NCBI RefSeq assembly: GCF_963677065.1
Contig: NZ_OY781872.1
Location: forward strand, 801,419 to 865,418
Direction of reading: 5' to 3'
DNA from: an uncultured Methanoregula sp.
GTDB lineage: Archaea > Halobacteriota > Methanomicrobia > Methanomicrobiales > Methanospirillaceae
Length of the DNA stretch: 64,000 bases
Shown: positions 8,117 through 17,460 of the stretch, piece by piece
Layout of the letters: the number at the start of each line of letters is the position of its first letter
How positions within the stretch are numbered: the stretch's first letter is position 1
Position numbers and translations under genes: made by a program
The notes under the pieces: model-generated
The model's input: only the letters and a program-made list of their open reading frames with translations
Databases searched by the model: none
What the model was told of the DNA's origin: nothing

Positions 8117-8325
8117 TCTTTTTATTTTTTTCGCCGCACGGTACCAATTCCGCAATGATTAGAGTCACGGATTGTCCGTTCCTCCACGCATCATCCCCCG
8201 TTTGCCACATCTCGGATTATCCGTTATATCCAGACTGCCAATGCTGTTATGTCAAAGGGCGCCCCGCGACAAACCACCGGGAAGTTCGGAGAACTCCCCG
8301 GAAAAACCAAAAGGAGAAACCAGAA

Positions 8326-8829
8326 ATGGCAGACTTTACGACAAGCAACACGACAAAGAGCGCGGTTCGCAAGATTGCAGCCCCGCTCGCCGATGTGGCC
8401 GCCTTTGACAACCTTGTCCAGGGCGTCATCACGAACAACCCCTTCCAGTGCACGACCTACAATGCAGGAGGGGCCGACCACCCGCCGGTAGAGCGGACCA
8501 GACAGGGATACACCGCCCGGGTCTTCTACCAGGACTCCGATGCCAAGACCATCGCCCTCATCACGATCCGGTCACCCACGATTGCGGCCTTCACCAGTGT
8601 CGCCAACCGGATCTTCGCAGATACGGAGATTGCAACCGCATTCGGGGGGACACCGGTCCGGGACCTCGACAACGAGAAGTTCACCTCCACCCTGAAATGC
8701 CACGATGCCAATGGCGAGCTCTACTTCGTCAACTTCAGCCGGGAGCAGGTGACTCTCACCTCATTCTCGGACGAGGCGATCCGCAACCGGGTCGAGACCT
8801 GGGCAGACACCGTGCCGGCCCTTGCCTGA
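8326..8829 (+). CDS. Hypothetical protein, 167 residues
   Basis: Not recognised. The start at 8326 has AAGGAG about ten bases upstream, whereas a longer frame from 8086 would cross the preceding intergenic region and is unlikely. There is no signal peptide or membrane helix. The sequence alternates short strands (QGYTARVFYQD, TIALITIRSP, TLKCHDANGELYFVNFS) with a helical start and end, suggesting a small beta-rich fold. It is followed ten bases later by a 43-residue membrane peptide and then by a strong hairpin, so the two form a compact unit. Function unknown. Confidence 0.7.
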   Translation: MADFTTSNTTKSAVRKIAAPLADVAAFDNLVQGVITNNPFQCTTYNAGGADHPPVERTRQGYTARVFYQDSDAKTIALITIRSPTIAAFTSVANRIFADTEIATAFGGTPVRDLDNEKFTSTLKCHDANGELYFVNFSREQVTLTSFSDEAIRNRVETWADTVPALA

Positions 8830-8839
8830 GGTGATCCTC

Positions 8840-8971
8840 ATGGACAACGAACTCATCATCACGGGAGCATTCCTCGGCGCAGGCCTGCTCGCCTACGTGG
8901 TAATCCCCGGACTCCTTGTCATCTGGGACCGGGTCCTCGATCACATAGGAAGCAGCGGAAACACCAAGTAA
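8840..8971 (+). CDS. Small membrane protein, 43 residues
   Basis: An ATG ten bases after the previous stop opens a 43-codon frame. MDNELIITGAFLGAGLLAYV starts a single hydrophobic helix of about 25 residues, then a polar tail ends in SSGNTK. The codon use is like the neighbouring G+C-rich genes and the frame ends 17 bases before a terminator hairpin, which supports a real gene. It could anchor the preceding protein at the membrane; that is inference. Confidence 0.6.
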   Translation: MDNELIITGAFLGAGLLAYVVIPGLLVIWDRVLDHIGSSGNTK

Positions 8972-8988
8972 CGCAGGAAGAACAAACG

Positions 8989-9010
8989 GGCAGGGGAGAG
9001 ATCCCCTGCC
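8989..9010 (+). terminator. Hairpin terminator after the 8326-8971 unit
   Basis: A 9-bp perfect stem (GGCAGGGGA at 8989-8997 with TCCCCTGCC at 9002-9010) with a GAGA tetraloop. It is followed by a T/A-rich stretch. It lies just downstream of the 43-residue frame. Confidence 0.65.
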
Positions 9011-9092
9011 TTACTATTCTCAAAAACGATCAAACTTGTTGTTGAGGCCCTGAATTGGCTGAGAGAACAGCCTCCCTTTTACGCCACCAATC

Positions 9093-9110
9093 CCCCGTTG
9101 GGGAACGGGG
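9093..9110 (-). terminator. Second hairpin between convergent genes
   Basis: CCCCGTT (9093-9099), loop GGGG, AACGGGG (9104-9110). It lies 47 bases beyond the stop of the minus-strand winged-helix gene, in the convergent gap, so it probably serves that side. Confidence 0.45.
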
Positions 9111-9156
9111 CGCATTACGATAGCCCTCAAAAAAAGATTACTCGCCCGGGCCGGCC

Positions 9157-9432
9157 CTACAACCGGAACCCCGGGATCCGGTCGAAGAGATTCTGGTACA
9201 GCTCGGTGAAGAGCGCGATATAGTCCCGGGCATGCTCCGTTGCACTATAGGTATTCCGCTCCCCCTCTTTTGTCAGGGCGAGATATCCTTTCCCGCAGAG
9301 GAACGCGATATACTCCTGCCCGGTCTTGGAATTGAGATCGCACCGGCTGATGATGGCCGAAAACGACCGGGGGGTCTTGCAGTACACGAGGATCTCCCAG
9401 TAAATCTCGTAGGGGGTCCGCCGCTCCGCCAT
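9157..9432 (-). CDS. Small winged-helix transcriptional regulator
   Basis: 91 residues from the ATG at 9432. The sequence (MAERRTPYEIYWEILVYC, then SAIISRCDLNSKTGQEYIAF, then GYLALTKEGERNTYSATEHA) has the helix pattern and the beta wing of the archaeal HTH_45-like single-domain regulators. The start is two bases after the stop of the upstream membrane protein gene, so the two are translationally coupled. Such pairs often form a membrane sensor with its regulator; the signal is unknown. A longer frame running upstream lies inside the membrane gene in another frame and is rejected. Confidence 0.75.
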   Translation of the reverse strand: MAERRTPYEIYWEILVYCKTPRSFSAIISRCDLNSKTGQEYIAFLCGKGYLALTKEGERNTYSATEHARDYIALFTELYQNLFDRIPGFRL

Positions 9433-9434
9433 GG

Positions 9435-10064
9435 TCACCGCTGCTCCAGGGTCCGTTCCAGGATGCTCTCGTTGTTCGCGGTAGCATCCAGGCGCTCGTC
9501 CCAGGCCCGGGAATACCGGTGGAACCCGATCGAGATGACAATCGTCACTATCCCGATCGTCAGGTTGATGGCTGCGGCGCCGAACGGGAGGGCGATCTCC
9601 ATCCAGTTCGGGGCATTCCCGGCAGCAATTCCCTGCAGGATATTCACGATACCCAGCGTGACAAAGCAGCATCCCCCGAGCCGGGAGATGGTGATCATCC
9701 AGGGCAGGATATTCTTATGCTCCCGGTAATGGGCAAGCATCCGGACAATCCACCCGGTGAGCATCTCGTCCGGTACCGGCCCGGCATGGCTCAAAAACTC
9801 CCGGCGAAGTCCCCGCATTCCCCGGAGGACCCGGGTGCTCGAAAGTATCCACATCAGCCCGAGCCCGAAGCCTGCCATGGATATGACGCCGGCAAGAACC
9901 CGGAGCGCCGGGGCGGTCTGCACCAGCGGCTGCCCGAGGACGGCCATGATCATGTACTGCATCCCGAAGGCCATTGCAAGGGCCCCGAATGCCATATTCA
10001 GGAGCACGAGCACGAAGAAACTGTTCAGTTCGTCCCTGAATTGAGTTACGGTATCATTTCCCAT
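9435..10064 (-). CDS. Hypothetical membrane protein, four helices
   Basis: 209 residues with membrane helices near 15-40, 50-75, 120-145 and 155-180, separated by a charged loop (RVLRGMRGLRREFLSHAG). No known family recognised. It is cotranscribed with the small winged-helix gene, two bases apart, which suggests a membrane partner that controls or is controlled by that regulator. Confidence 0.75.
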   Translation of the reverse strand: MGNDTVTQFRDELNSFFVLVLLNMAFGALAMAFGMQYMIMAVLGQPLVQTAPALRVLAGVISMAGFGLGLMWILSSTRVLRGMRGLRREFLSHAGPVPDEMLTGWIVRMLAHYREHKNILPWMITISRLGGCCFVTLGIVNILQGIAAGNAPNWMEIALPFGAAAINLTIGIVTIVISIGFHRYSRAWDERLDATANNESILERTLEQR

Positions 10065-10228
10065 TCTGGTTTTTCACCGGTCTATAGGTATATGGGAGTT
10101 CCGTGATTAAAGACCATGAATCTTAGATACGTAGCAGGAGTGCATCCGGGTTCCACGTTCGATCCGGCTATCCCGCACTCTCGTGAAAAGAGGGGAAACT
10201 GACGCTCCCTGGCCGGATCCAAAAAGGG

Positions 10229-11464
10229 TTACGCCGGTTTGTAAACAATGCCGGCCTTCATGACAAAGCTGACCTTCTCCATGACCGAGATATCCGCAAA
10301 CGGGTTGCCCGGAACAGCGATGATATCCGCAGTCTTCCCGGGTGCGAGGGTCCCGAGCTCGGGATGCATGAGCAGCTCTGCCGCAACACTCGTTGCAGCC
10401 CGGAGGGCACGGACCGGGGAGATCCCGTTTGTCACCATCTCGGAGAACTCGACCGCACCATTGATGCTGTAGGAGAGAATGCCCAGATCGGTCCCGAAGG
10501 CTATCTTGATGTTGCTTTCTGCGAGATTTTTTGCATTTTCGATAAGAACGTCCTTGTACATCCGCATCTTCATCTTCTCGTACGGGTTGTTTCCCGCCGA
10601 TACCCAGAACTCCTCGCTGTCACAGAACCGGGCCGATCTCACCCCCGCATACTGGGTCGGGACGAGAAAGACTCCCTTCTCCTCGATGAGCCGGAGGGTC
10701 TCCTTCGTTGCCATGGCCCCGTGCTCAACCGACCGTACTCCCGCAAGGACCGCCATCCGGACCGCTTCATCGCCGTGAAGATGGGCTGCAACCGGCCGGT
10801 GGTACTGGGTGGCAGTGGCAACAAGGCTCTCCATCTCCTCTTTCGTGTACCCGACATCAACGGGATCGTCTGCCGGGGATGCAAAGCCGCCGGATGCGGC
10901 AAACTTGATCCATTCGGCTCCCCACTTGATCTCTTCCCTTACAACTCTCTGGATCTCCAGGGGCCCGTCGGCGAGATTGTTCTGCCAGCCATTAGAGTCA
11001 GGAGAGAGGGTCGATGTGGCATCCATATGTCCGCTCCGGGCAGAGAGCATATGACCCGAATTGATCAGCCGTGAGCCGGGGATGAGCCCCTGCTCGACAG
11101 CCTTCTTTACGTCCCGGATCGTGTACCCGTGGAGATCCATATCCCCGCAGTCCCGGACCGTGGTGAACCCGTTCAGCAGGTGGGAATTCAGTGCCTGGGC
11201 CCCGAGGAGTGCTTTGTAGCCTGAGGAATGGCTCCAGAAACTGCCAACCATCTCCGGCCGCAGGGTGATGTGGACGTGGCAGTCGATGAGGCCCGGCATC
11301 ACCATCCGGTCGCTGAGATCAATAACCTCTGATACTGCAGGTGCCCTTACGCTCTTGTCCATCGCGGTGATGAGCCCGTTCTCGACAAGGATCTCCCGGG
11401 GGCCGAGCGGCGTTTCGGCAACGCCGTCCCAGACATTTCCGGCCCGGATTACGAAAGGAGTCAC
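10229..11464 (-). CDS. Metal-dependent amidohydrolase (prolidase / imidazolonepropionase-like)
   Basis: 411 residues with the full amidohydrolase layout: a small N-terminal beta part, MPGLIDCHVH with the metal ligands H63 and H65, WIKFAASGG with the lysine that is normally carboxylated, AAHLHGDEAVRMA and SVEHGA with further His ligands, FGTDLG with the catalytic Asp, and the closing LGTLAPGKTADIIAVPGNPF. The group includes Xaa-Pro dipeptidases and related cyclic-amide hydrolases; the exact substrate cannot be told. The start is GTG at 11464 because AGGGAGGAA lies 8 bases upstream. It stands alone between the membrane/wHTH pair and the ThrE-like gene. Confidence 0.85.
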   Translation of the reverse strand: MTPFVIRAGNVWDGVAETPLGPREILVENGLITAMDKSVRAPAVSEVIDLSDRMVMPGLIDCHVHITLRPEMVGSFWSHSSGYKALLGAQALNSHLLNGFTTVRDCGDMDLHGYTIRDVKKAVEQGLIPGSRLINSGHMLSARSGHMDATSTLSPDSNGWQNNLADGPLEIQRVVREEIKWGAEWIKFAASGGFASPADDPVDVGYTKEEMESLVATATQYHRPVAAHLHGDEAVRMAVLAGVRSVEHGAMATKETLRLIEEKGVFLVPTQYAGVRSARFCDSEEFWVSAGNNPYEKMKMRMYKDVLIENAKNLAESNIKIAFGTDLGILSYSINGAVEFSEMVTNGISPVRALRAATSVAAELLMHPELGTLAPGKTADIIAVPGNPFADISVMEKVSFVMKAGIVYKPA

Positions 11465-11700
11465 CGGATGTTCCTCCCTGGGTTTGCGCGTGTCTCTTTT
11501 TTATCGGCCTGCAGGATGCTTTGCAGGGTGGGTTTGGCTTGTATTCTCATCGGTTGTCCTCTTGGATCATCAATGCATGTGCATGACCTTGTGTAATGAG
11601 TCCGTAGTCTCTTCACAATAAAGGGTTTTCCTTCCTGCTGAAGGTGATCCTAAAACGGGGATCCGGATCAAGGAGGGGGGAAGACACCGCCATTGCAGCA

Positions 11701-12966
11701 TCACGCAGGTTTTCCGGCCCGGGTGAATGACCCGATGATCTCGCCGATGAATACCCCGCAGATGACTGCGCCGATGATGGCAAACACCTGGAGCAGGGCA
11801 GCCACCCCGAAAACCACCCCGCTGGTGTTCAGCAGGTACAGCGCCTGGATGAAATCATAGCCGGGCACCAGCATGAGAACTGCCGGGAGCAGGATGGTGG
11901 AGAGCGTTGTCCTGAACCGATCCGCGGACACTCTTGCATACACGGTAAGGATGATCGCCCCGAAGAAGAACCCCTGCCAGAAACCGAGCATCTTCCCCGC
12001 AAGTAATCCCGCCCACAGGAGGAGGCCGCAGAGGATGAGCAGCCAGAAACGGGAGGGAGAGACACCAAACAGGATACCGTTGCTGATGAGCAGGAAGGGG
12101 ATGAAGACCCAGACAAGGATGGGAGAGACACCGGCGAGAGGCCCGGCCGCTGCCGCGGGAAGGAAGAACTGGACAATGCCGATGCCAAGAAATGTCCCGA
12201 TCATGAGTTTCAGGCAGACCACCAGGGCATTCATGAAGTAGATGATGCCGGAGAGAGTCTCTCCCATGAGGATCTCGCGCGGGGCGATGGTGAGGCCGAA
12301 CCCCGGGATGTAGATGGTGAGGGCACAGACCGTCACAGCCACTACGTGGACGCCCGGCACCCCGGCCGCAATGAGCGAGGCAAGAGCCGCAACCAGTGCG
12401 GAGATGACCACTTCCCGGGCATGTTCGAACTGGGGGATACGGGAGACATACATCTCAATACCAAAAGCGATAATGCCAAGAGCACCGCCGATCAGGATCT
12501 CCAGCCAGGATATGCCCATGAGCGCCCCGAAACCTGCACCAGCGAGGAAAAACGCAATCGCTTTAGCCGGATTAGTATAGAGAGGCGGGGCCCGCTCGAT
12601 TTCCTGAAGCCGCCGGATCCCCTCAGCCGGGCCGGTCCGGCCGGCCTCCACATCCTCGATGAGATCCCGCGTCCATTCCAACCGGGTCATATCGTACGCC
12701 GGGTCCTGCGATGTGGCAATATGGATGGTCTGGTGGTCGGTATGTTTCTGCCAGAGGGCGATCGTCCGGGAGCTGGGTGTTGCCAGGATCTCCCCGTTCA
12801 GTCCAAGGGATCGGATGACGTGGAGCAGGGTCTGGTCCATGTCGTGGGAATGACCCCCGTACCGGTCAACGGCTTTTGCCAGGGTAGTGATGAAGTGGAC
12901 ACAGTCGTCAAAACCGTAAGGGGTATCAGGAGGAGAACATTTTTCATTGCCGTCAGTCATAGCCAT
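11701..12966 (-). CDS. ThrE-family threonine/serine exporter-like protein
   Basis: 421 residues combining the two halves of the ThrE family: a cytoplasmic start with an amphipathic hydrolase-like region (YDDCVHFITTLAKAVDRYGG context and the DMDQTL helix) and about ten membrane helices in two groups of five. YTNPAKAIAFFLAGAGFGAL begins the membrane part and a loop FGVSPSRFW separates the groups. In bacteria these proteins export Thr and Ser; the substrate here is not known. It lies downstream of the ATP synthase operon, separated from it by 346 bases that hold a terminator, so it is probably its own unit. Confidence 0.85.
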   Translation of the reverse strand: MAMTDGNEKCSPPDTPYGFDDCVHFITTLAKAVDRYGGHSHDMDQTLLHVIRSLGLNGEILATPSSRTIALWQKHTDHQTIHIATSQDPAYDMTRLEWTRDLIEDVEAGRTGPAEGIRRLQEIERAPPLYTNPAKAIAFFLAGAGFGALMGISWLEILIGGALGIIAFGIEMYVSRIPQFEHAREVVISALVAALASLIAAGVPGVHVVAVTVCALTIYIPGFGLTIAPREILMGETLSGIIYFMNALVVCLKLMIGTFLGIGIVQFFLPAAAAGPLAGVSPILVWVFIPFLLISNGILFGVSPSRFWLLILCGLLLWAGLLAGKMLGFWQGFFFGAIILTVYARVSADRFRTTLSTILLPAVLMLVPGYDFIQALYLLNTSGVVFGVAALLQVFAIIGAVICGVFIGEIIGSFTRAGKPA

Positions 12967-13312
12967 CGTTTATCCGCGGTTGTGGTTGGGGGGAGATCCC
13001 TGCACTCAGGGAGTGATTCATCATAATACTCCCCTGAGGACATATCTGTTTGTCTTATCCGGATTGATCGCCCACCCGGTCAGATGTATGTCGGGTGTGC
13101 CGGCATCTCCGTCAAGAGATTTTGGCATAGTATCGTTCCTTGTTCCCGGGCACCAGTCTGGTGTTGGAGTTAACATGAGACCGGGTCTGATAGAGATCTC
13201 CTGTTCAGAGAAAAAAGAAAGGTGACGGGGAAAAACCCGTAACAGGAGCCTGAGAAATAATTCCGGCAAAAATGCCCGGGTCCTGACGGGAGACACCTTC
13301 ATTTGATGCCGC
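12967..13312. other. Intergenic stretch between ATP synthase operon and ThrE-like gene
   Basis: Holds the operon's terminator (13208-13240) and the upstream region of the ThrE-like gene. Open frames on both strands exist but have no start site, no family signal and odd composition, so none is called. Confidence 0.5.
13208..13240 (-). terminator. Terminator of the ATP synthase operon
   Basis: On the minus strand ACGGGTTTTTCCCCGT forms a short hairpin about 70 bases after the subunit D stop, followed by a T-rich tract (TTTCTTTTTTC). This matches the end of the transcription unit. Confidence 0.6.
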
Positions 13313-13975
13313 CTAAGCCATTGCCTGTTTCTTCTCCTTTGCCTTCTTTTTCTTCTTCTCAAGGATGCTCTTGACTTTCTTGAGCCGGAACAGGTCCTCG
13401 CGCTCCCGCTCCTCGATCGCGTTCTTGATATACCTGGCCTGGCTTTTCAGCTCGGGGATCAGGATCTGCTCGAGGGCATTGACCCGCCGGCGGTTCATCT
13501 GGATCTCGGTCCCGAGACGGCGCATGGCGGTCTCGGTCTCGGCAAGCTTGATTAAGAGATCCAGCTCCGCCTCGTACCGCTCGGCGGTCTCATCGATCCG
13601 GGCGCTCGTCGTGATGATCCCGTAGCCCCGGTCCAGCATGTTCTTCGAGACCCGTTTCTTCTCGATGACCGGGACCGGGACACCCATGATGTTCTTACCC
13701 GTGATATCGACCGTGATCGATCGCCGGGTGGCAAACGAGGCCGACTTCAGGGTCACCGGATCGTCGACAGCCTGGGCTATCATCAGGGCAAGGTCGGCAG
13801 ACCGGGAGACCTGCTCCAGCTCGTCGCGGGAGTCCGAGACGGTGGAGAGGATCTTGAAGAACTCCCGGATCAGGGCATCCATCTTCTCCCGGAGGAGATC
13901 CCGGCCCTGCTCCGCGAGCCGGATCTGGGCCTTCTTCTTCATCAGCTCCATCCGGGTTGGTTTTACCTGTTCCAT
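13313..13975 (-). CDS. atpD: A1AO ATP synthase subunit D (central stalk)
   Basis: 220 residues. It starts MEQVKPTRMELMKKKAQIRL and continues with the long coiled-coil helices of the central shaft that rotates inside the A3B3 head. Another coil with RRLGTEIQMNRRRVNALEQI closes the antiparallel pair. The C-terminus is a lysine-rich tail (KSILEKKKKKAKEKKQ). It is the last gene of the K-E-C-F-A-B-D operon and starts five bases after the subunit B stop. Length and order are typical of archaea. Confidence 0.96.
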   Translation of the reverse strand: MEQVKPTRMELMKKKAQIRLAEQGRDLLREKMDALIREFFKILSTVSDSRDELEQVSRSADLALMIAQAVDDPVTLKSASFATRRSITVDITGKNIMGVPVPVIEKKRVSKNMLDRGYGIITTSARIDETAERYEAELDLLIKLAETETAMRRLGTEIQMNRRRVNALEQILIPELKSQARYIKNAIEEREREDLFRLKKVKSILEKKKKKAKEKKQAMA

Positions 13976-13980
13976 CCTGA

Positions 13981-15399
13981 TCAGTTCTCCGCCGGTTTTC
14001 CGGCAGTCTCCTGTGCCGACGGGTGGTACTTCCGGATGTACTCCCGTTTTATCCGCTTGAGCTCGTCCTCGGGCAGGGTGGAGAAGAGATCCCAGGCAAT
14101 CGAGAGGGTCTTCTCGATGGGCCGGTCCTCGTTGCCCTGCGTGATGAACTGCCGCTCGAACCCGTCCGCGAACTTCAGGTACTTCCGGTCAAGGTCGGTC
14201 AACGCCTCCTCCCCGACAATGGCAACGAGCCGGCGCAGGTCGCGCCCGTACGCGTAGCTGGCATAGAGCTGGTCCGCCACGCCCCGGTGATCCTCCCGGG
14301 TCTTCCCCGGCCCGATCCCGAGGTTCATGAGCCGGGAGAGACAGGGAAGGGCATCGACCGGCGGGTCGCCGCCGCGCCGGAAGATATCCCGCGAGAGCAC
14401 GATCTGGCCCTCGGTGATGTATCCCGTGAGATCAGGCACCGGGTGGGTGATATCGTCGTCCGGCATGGTCAGGATCGGGATCTGGGTGATCGACCCGTGC
14501 TTTCCCTTCAGCCTCCCGGCCCGTTCGTAGATGGAGGCCAGGTCCGTGTACATGTAGCCCGGGTACCCGCGCCGGCCGGGCACTTCCTCGCGGGCGGTCG
14601 AGATCTCGCGGAGCGCTTCGCAGTAGTTGATCATGTCTGTTAAGATCACGAGGACATGGAGATCGTGTTCGAAGGCAAGGAACTCCGCAACCGTGAGGCC
14701 GCAGCGGGGGGCTGCGAGCCGTTCCACGGTCGGGTCGTCGGCAAGGTTCATGAAGAAGACCACGCGGTCGAGCGCTCCCGTGCGCTCGAAGTCCTGCATG
14801 AAGAACGAGGCTTCCTTGTGGGTGATGCCCATGGCAACGAAGACCACGGCAAACTCCTCCCCCTCGCCCCGGACTTTTGCCTGCCTTGCAATCTGGGCCG
14901 CAAGCTTGCTGGCCGGCAGGCCCGAGCCGGAGAAGATCGGCAGCTTCTGGCCCCGCACGAGCGTGTTGAGACCATCGATTGCCGACATGCCGGTCTGGAT
15001 AAAGTCCGCAGGCTTGTCCCGGGCCGACGGGTTGATGGGCGAGCCGGCAATATCGAGCACTGCCTCGGGAATGATGTCGGGGCCGCCGTCGCGGGGCTTC
15101 CCGACACCGGTAAAGATCCGGCCCAGCATGTCCTTCGAGACATTGATCCGCGCCGGCTCGCCGATGAACCGGGCGGTGGTCCCGACCAGGTCGATTCCCC
15201 GGGTCCCCTCGAAGACCTGCACGACCGCATGCTCTTCCGAGATATCGAGCACCTGGCCGGTCCGCTCTTCGCCATCCCGGAGGGTGATCTTCACGATCTC
15301 CCCGTACGATGCCCCGAGGACACCGGAGACGAAGATGAGCGGGCCGGAGACATACTCGATCGTCCGGTACTCTTTTGTCAGGAGCGATGCCTCTTTCAT
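13981..15399 (-). CDS. atpB: A1AO ATP synthase subunit B (non-catalytic nucleotide subunit)
   Basis: 472 residues. Regulatory subunit of the A3B3 hexamer. It has the beta-barrel start ([16 protein letters not shown]), the central domain with [18 protein letters not shown] in place of a functional P-loop, [18 protein letters not shown], and the C-terminal helical domain. Absence of the GKT triad confirms B rather than A. The start ATG overlaps the subunit A stop by four bases (ATGA). Confidence 0.97.
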   Translation of the reverse strand: MKEASLLTKEYRTIEYVSGPLIFVSGVLGASYGEIVKITLRDGEERTGQVLDISEEHAVVQVFEGTRGIDLVGTTARFIGEPARINVSKDMLGRIFTGVGKPRDGGPDIIPEAVLDIAGSPINPSARDKPADFIQTGMSAIDGLNTLVRGQKLPIFSGSGLPASKLAAQIARQAKVRGEGEEFAVVFVAMGITHKEASFFMQDFERTGALDRVVFFMNLADDPTVERLAAPRCGLTVAEFLAFEHDLHVLVILTDMINYCEALREISTAREEVPGRRGYPGYMYTDLASIYERAGRLKGKHGSITQIPILTMPDDDITHPVPDLTGYITEGQIVLSRDIFRRGGDPPVDALPCLSRLMNLGIGPGKTREDHRGVADQLYASYAYGRDLRRLVAIVGEEALTDLDRKYLKFADGFERQFITQGNEDRPIEKTLSIAWDLFSTLPEDELKRIKREYIRKYHPSAQETAGKPAEN

Positions 15400-17135
15400 T
15401 TCTCCACCTCCAGCCGGGAGATCGCGGAACTGACCTCATCGATGATCTTCCGGACCTCCTCGGTCTCACCGGCCTCCTTCATCCTGCCGATGGTGGCCCT
15501 GAGCGGGAGGGCCTGGATCTGCCGCAGGCTGATGCCCCGGTTCATGGCAAGGCTGGCCTGCTCGTAGAAGGTCATGATCACCTTGAGCATCAGGTACTGC
15601 TTCTCGACGGGGCAGAACGAGTCGGTGTCGCTGTACGCGCTCTGCTGGAGGAAGTCCTCCCGGATCATCCGGGTCACTTCGAGGATCGCTTTCTCGCTGT
15701 CGGGCAGGGCATCCGGGCCAACGAGCTGGACTATCTCCTGCAGCTCCACCTCTTTCTGGAGCAGGTACATGGCCTTCTCCCGGAGCTCCCGCCAGTCGCG
15801 GGCGATCGTCTTGCTGTACCATTCCGCGATGCTGTCGAGGTAGAGCGAGTAGCTCTTGATCCAGTTCACCGAGGGGAAGTGCCTGCGGTAGGCAAGGTTC
15901 GTGTCAAGGGCCCAGAACGTCCCCACCACCCGGAGGGTGTTCTGGGTGATCGGCTCCGAGAAGTCCCCGCCGGGTGGCGAGACCGCCCCGACAACGGTGA
16001 TAGAGCCGTTCCGCTCCCCGGTGCCAAGACAGATGACCCGGCCCGCCCGCTCGTAGAAGGCCGAGAGCCGGGTTGCGAGATATGCAGGGTACCCTTCCTC
16101 GCCCGGCATCTCCTCGAGCCGGCCCGAGACCTCCCGCAACGCCTCGCCCCACCGGGAGGTCGAGTCCGCGAGCAGCGCCACATCGTACCCCATGTCCCGG
16201 AAGTACTCTGCAATGGTTATGCCGGTATAGATCGATGCCTCGCGGGCGGCAACCGGCATGTTCGAGGTGTTGGCAATCAGGATCGTCCGCTGGATCAGCG
16301 GGAGCTTTGTCCGGGGATCGATGAGCTCGGGGAACTCCGCGAGCACATCCGTCATCTCGTTGCCCCGCTCCCCGCACCCGATATAGACCACGATCTGGGT
16401 ATCCGACCACTTGGCAAGCGTCTGCTCGGAGACCGTCTTTCCCGTTCCAAAACCGCCGGGGATCATAGCCGTACCCCCTTTCGTTACCGGGAACATGCAG
16501 TCGAAGACCCGCTGGCCGGTGATGAGCGGCAGCAGCGGATCCAGCTTCTTCCGGTGGGGCCGGGGAATCCGCACCGGCCAGGACTGCATCATGGGAAGCT
16601 GAACCTTGTTGTCGAGGACGCAGACAATCTCTTCCACCGTGAACGATCCCTCTCGGATTCCGGTTACGGTGCCGGAAACCTTCGGAGGAACGAGCACCCG
16701 GTGCTCGAACTGGAACTCGGCAACGGTGCCGATTACATCCCCGGGCCCGAGTTTGTCGCCGTTCTTCACCTTCGGGACAAATGCCCACTTCCTGGACCGG
16801 TCAAGCCCGGGCGCAAAGATGCCGCGGCCGATGAAGTTCCCGCTCTTTTCAAGAAGGACCGGCAGCGGGCGCTGCACGCCGTCATAGATCGAGGAGAGGA
16901 GACCCGGGCCGAGTTCAACCGAGAGCGGGGTCTCGGTATTCTCAACCCTCTCGCCAAGCATGAGACCGGTCGTATCCTCGTACACCTGGATGACCGCGTC
17001 ATCTCCCTCGAGCCGGATGATCTCGCCGCGGAGTGCCTCTGATCCGACTTTCACCACATCGTACATCTTGGACCCTTTCATGCCCTTGGCGATAATCACC
17101 GGGCCCGAGATCCGCAAAATTGTTCCCGTAATCAT
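15396..17135 (-). CDS. atpA: A1AO ATP synthase subunit A (catalytic)
   Basis: 579 residues, the catalytic subunit. Domains: N-terminal barrel, the archaeal bulge (non-homologous) region about 110-190, the nucleotide domain with P-loop GGFGTGKT at 227-234, a Walker B region and [20 protein letters not shown], and the C-terminal helical domain. Most archaeal A subunits have GPFGSGKT in the P-loop; here the second and fifth residues are Gly and Thr. Otherwise conserved and full length. It starts four bases after the subunit F stop and overlaps the subunit B start. Confidence 0.97.
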   Translation of the reverse strand: MITGTILRISGPVIIAKGMKGSKMYDVVKVGSEALRGEIIRLEGDDAVIQVYEDTTGLMLGERVENTETPLSVELGPGLLSSIYDGVQRPLPVLLEKSGNFIGRGIFAPGLDRSRKWAFVPKVKNGDKLGPGDVIGTVAEFQFEHRVLVPPKVSGTVTGIREGSFTVEEIVCVLDNKVQLPMMQSWPVRIPRPHRKKLDPLLPLITGQRVFDCMFPVTKGGTAMIPGGFGTGKTVSEQTLAKWSDTQIVVYIGCGERGNEMTDVLAEFPELIDPRTKLPLIQRTILIANTSNMPVAAREASIYTGITIAEYFRDMGYDVALLADSTSRWGEALREVSGRLEEMPGEEGYPAYLATRLSAFYERAGRVICLGTGERNGSITVVGAVSPPGGDFSEPITQNTLRVVGTFWALDTNLAYRRHFPSVNWIKSYSLYLDSIAEWYSKTIARDWRELREKAMYLLQKEVELQEIVQLVGPDALPDSEKAILEVTRMIREDFLQQSAYSDTDSFCPVEKQYLMLKVIMTFYEQASLAMNRGISLRQIQALPLRATIGRMKEAGETEEVRKIIDEVSSAISRLEVEK

Positions 17136-17139
17136 ACCA

Positions 17140-17460
17140 TCACCTCTTCAGGACGATGTTGTACCCGATCGCTTTTTTCAGAAGGCGCTCGATGTAGGTC
17201 CGCCGGTCCAGCTCCTTGGATTTCGAAGGGATCGGGATTATCAGCGGGCGATGCATCTTCTCGATCCGGTCCATCAGTTTCTCGTCAAGCGAGAGCATGT
17301 ACTCCTCGTTCACCGCAACGATGCCGATATCGTCCTGGTGCAGCAGGGGGGGAATCACGACCCGGGCCTCCTCAACGTCACCCGCTTCAAAGACCTCAGC
17401 CCCGGCAAGCCGGAACCCGGAGGCCCGGTCGCTGTCCGTGACAATGACGAACTTATACAT
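17140..17460 (-). CDS. atpF: A1AO ATP synthase subunit F
   Basis: 106 residues. It starts [20 protein letters not shown] and has the CheY-like fold of subunit F, the coupling subunit bound to D in the central stalk. [20 protein letters not shown] and PLIIPIPSK are typical. It overlaps the end of subunit C by eight bases, so translation is coupled. Confidence 0.95.
   Translation of the reverse strand: MYKFVIVTDSDRASGFRLAGAEVFEAGDVEEARVVIPPLLHQDDIGIVAVNEEYMLSLDEKLMDRIEKMHRPLIIPIPSKSKELDRRTYIERLLKKAIGYNIVLKR

Noticed and set aside
13021..13362. 113-codon minus-strand frame after atpD
   Set aside because: It overlaps the end of atpD in another frame and the operon terminator, with no ribosome site.
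15375..17042. 555-codon plus-strand frame opposite atpA
   Set aside because: Antisense shadow of a G+C-rich gene; no family motif, and atpA is certain.
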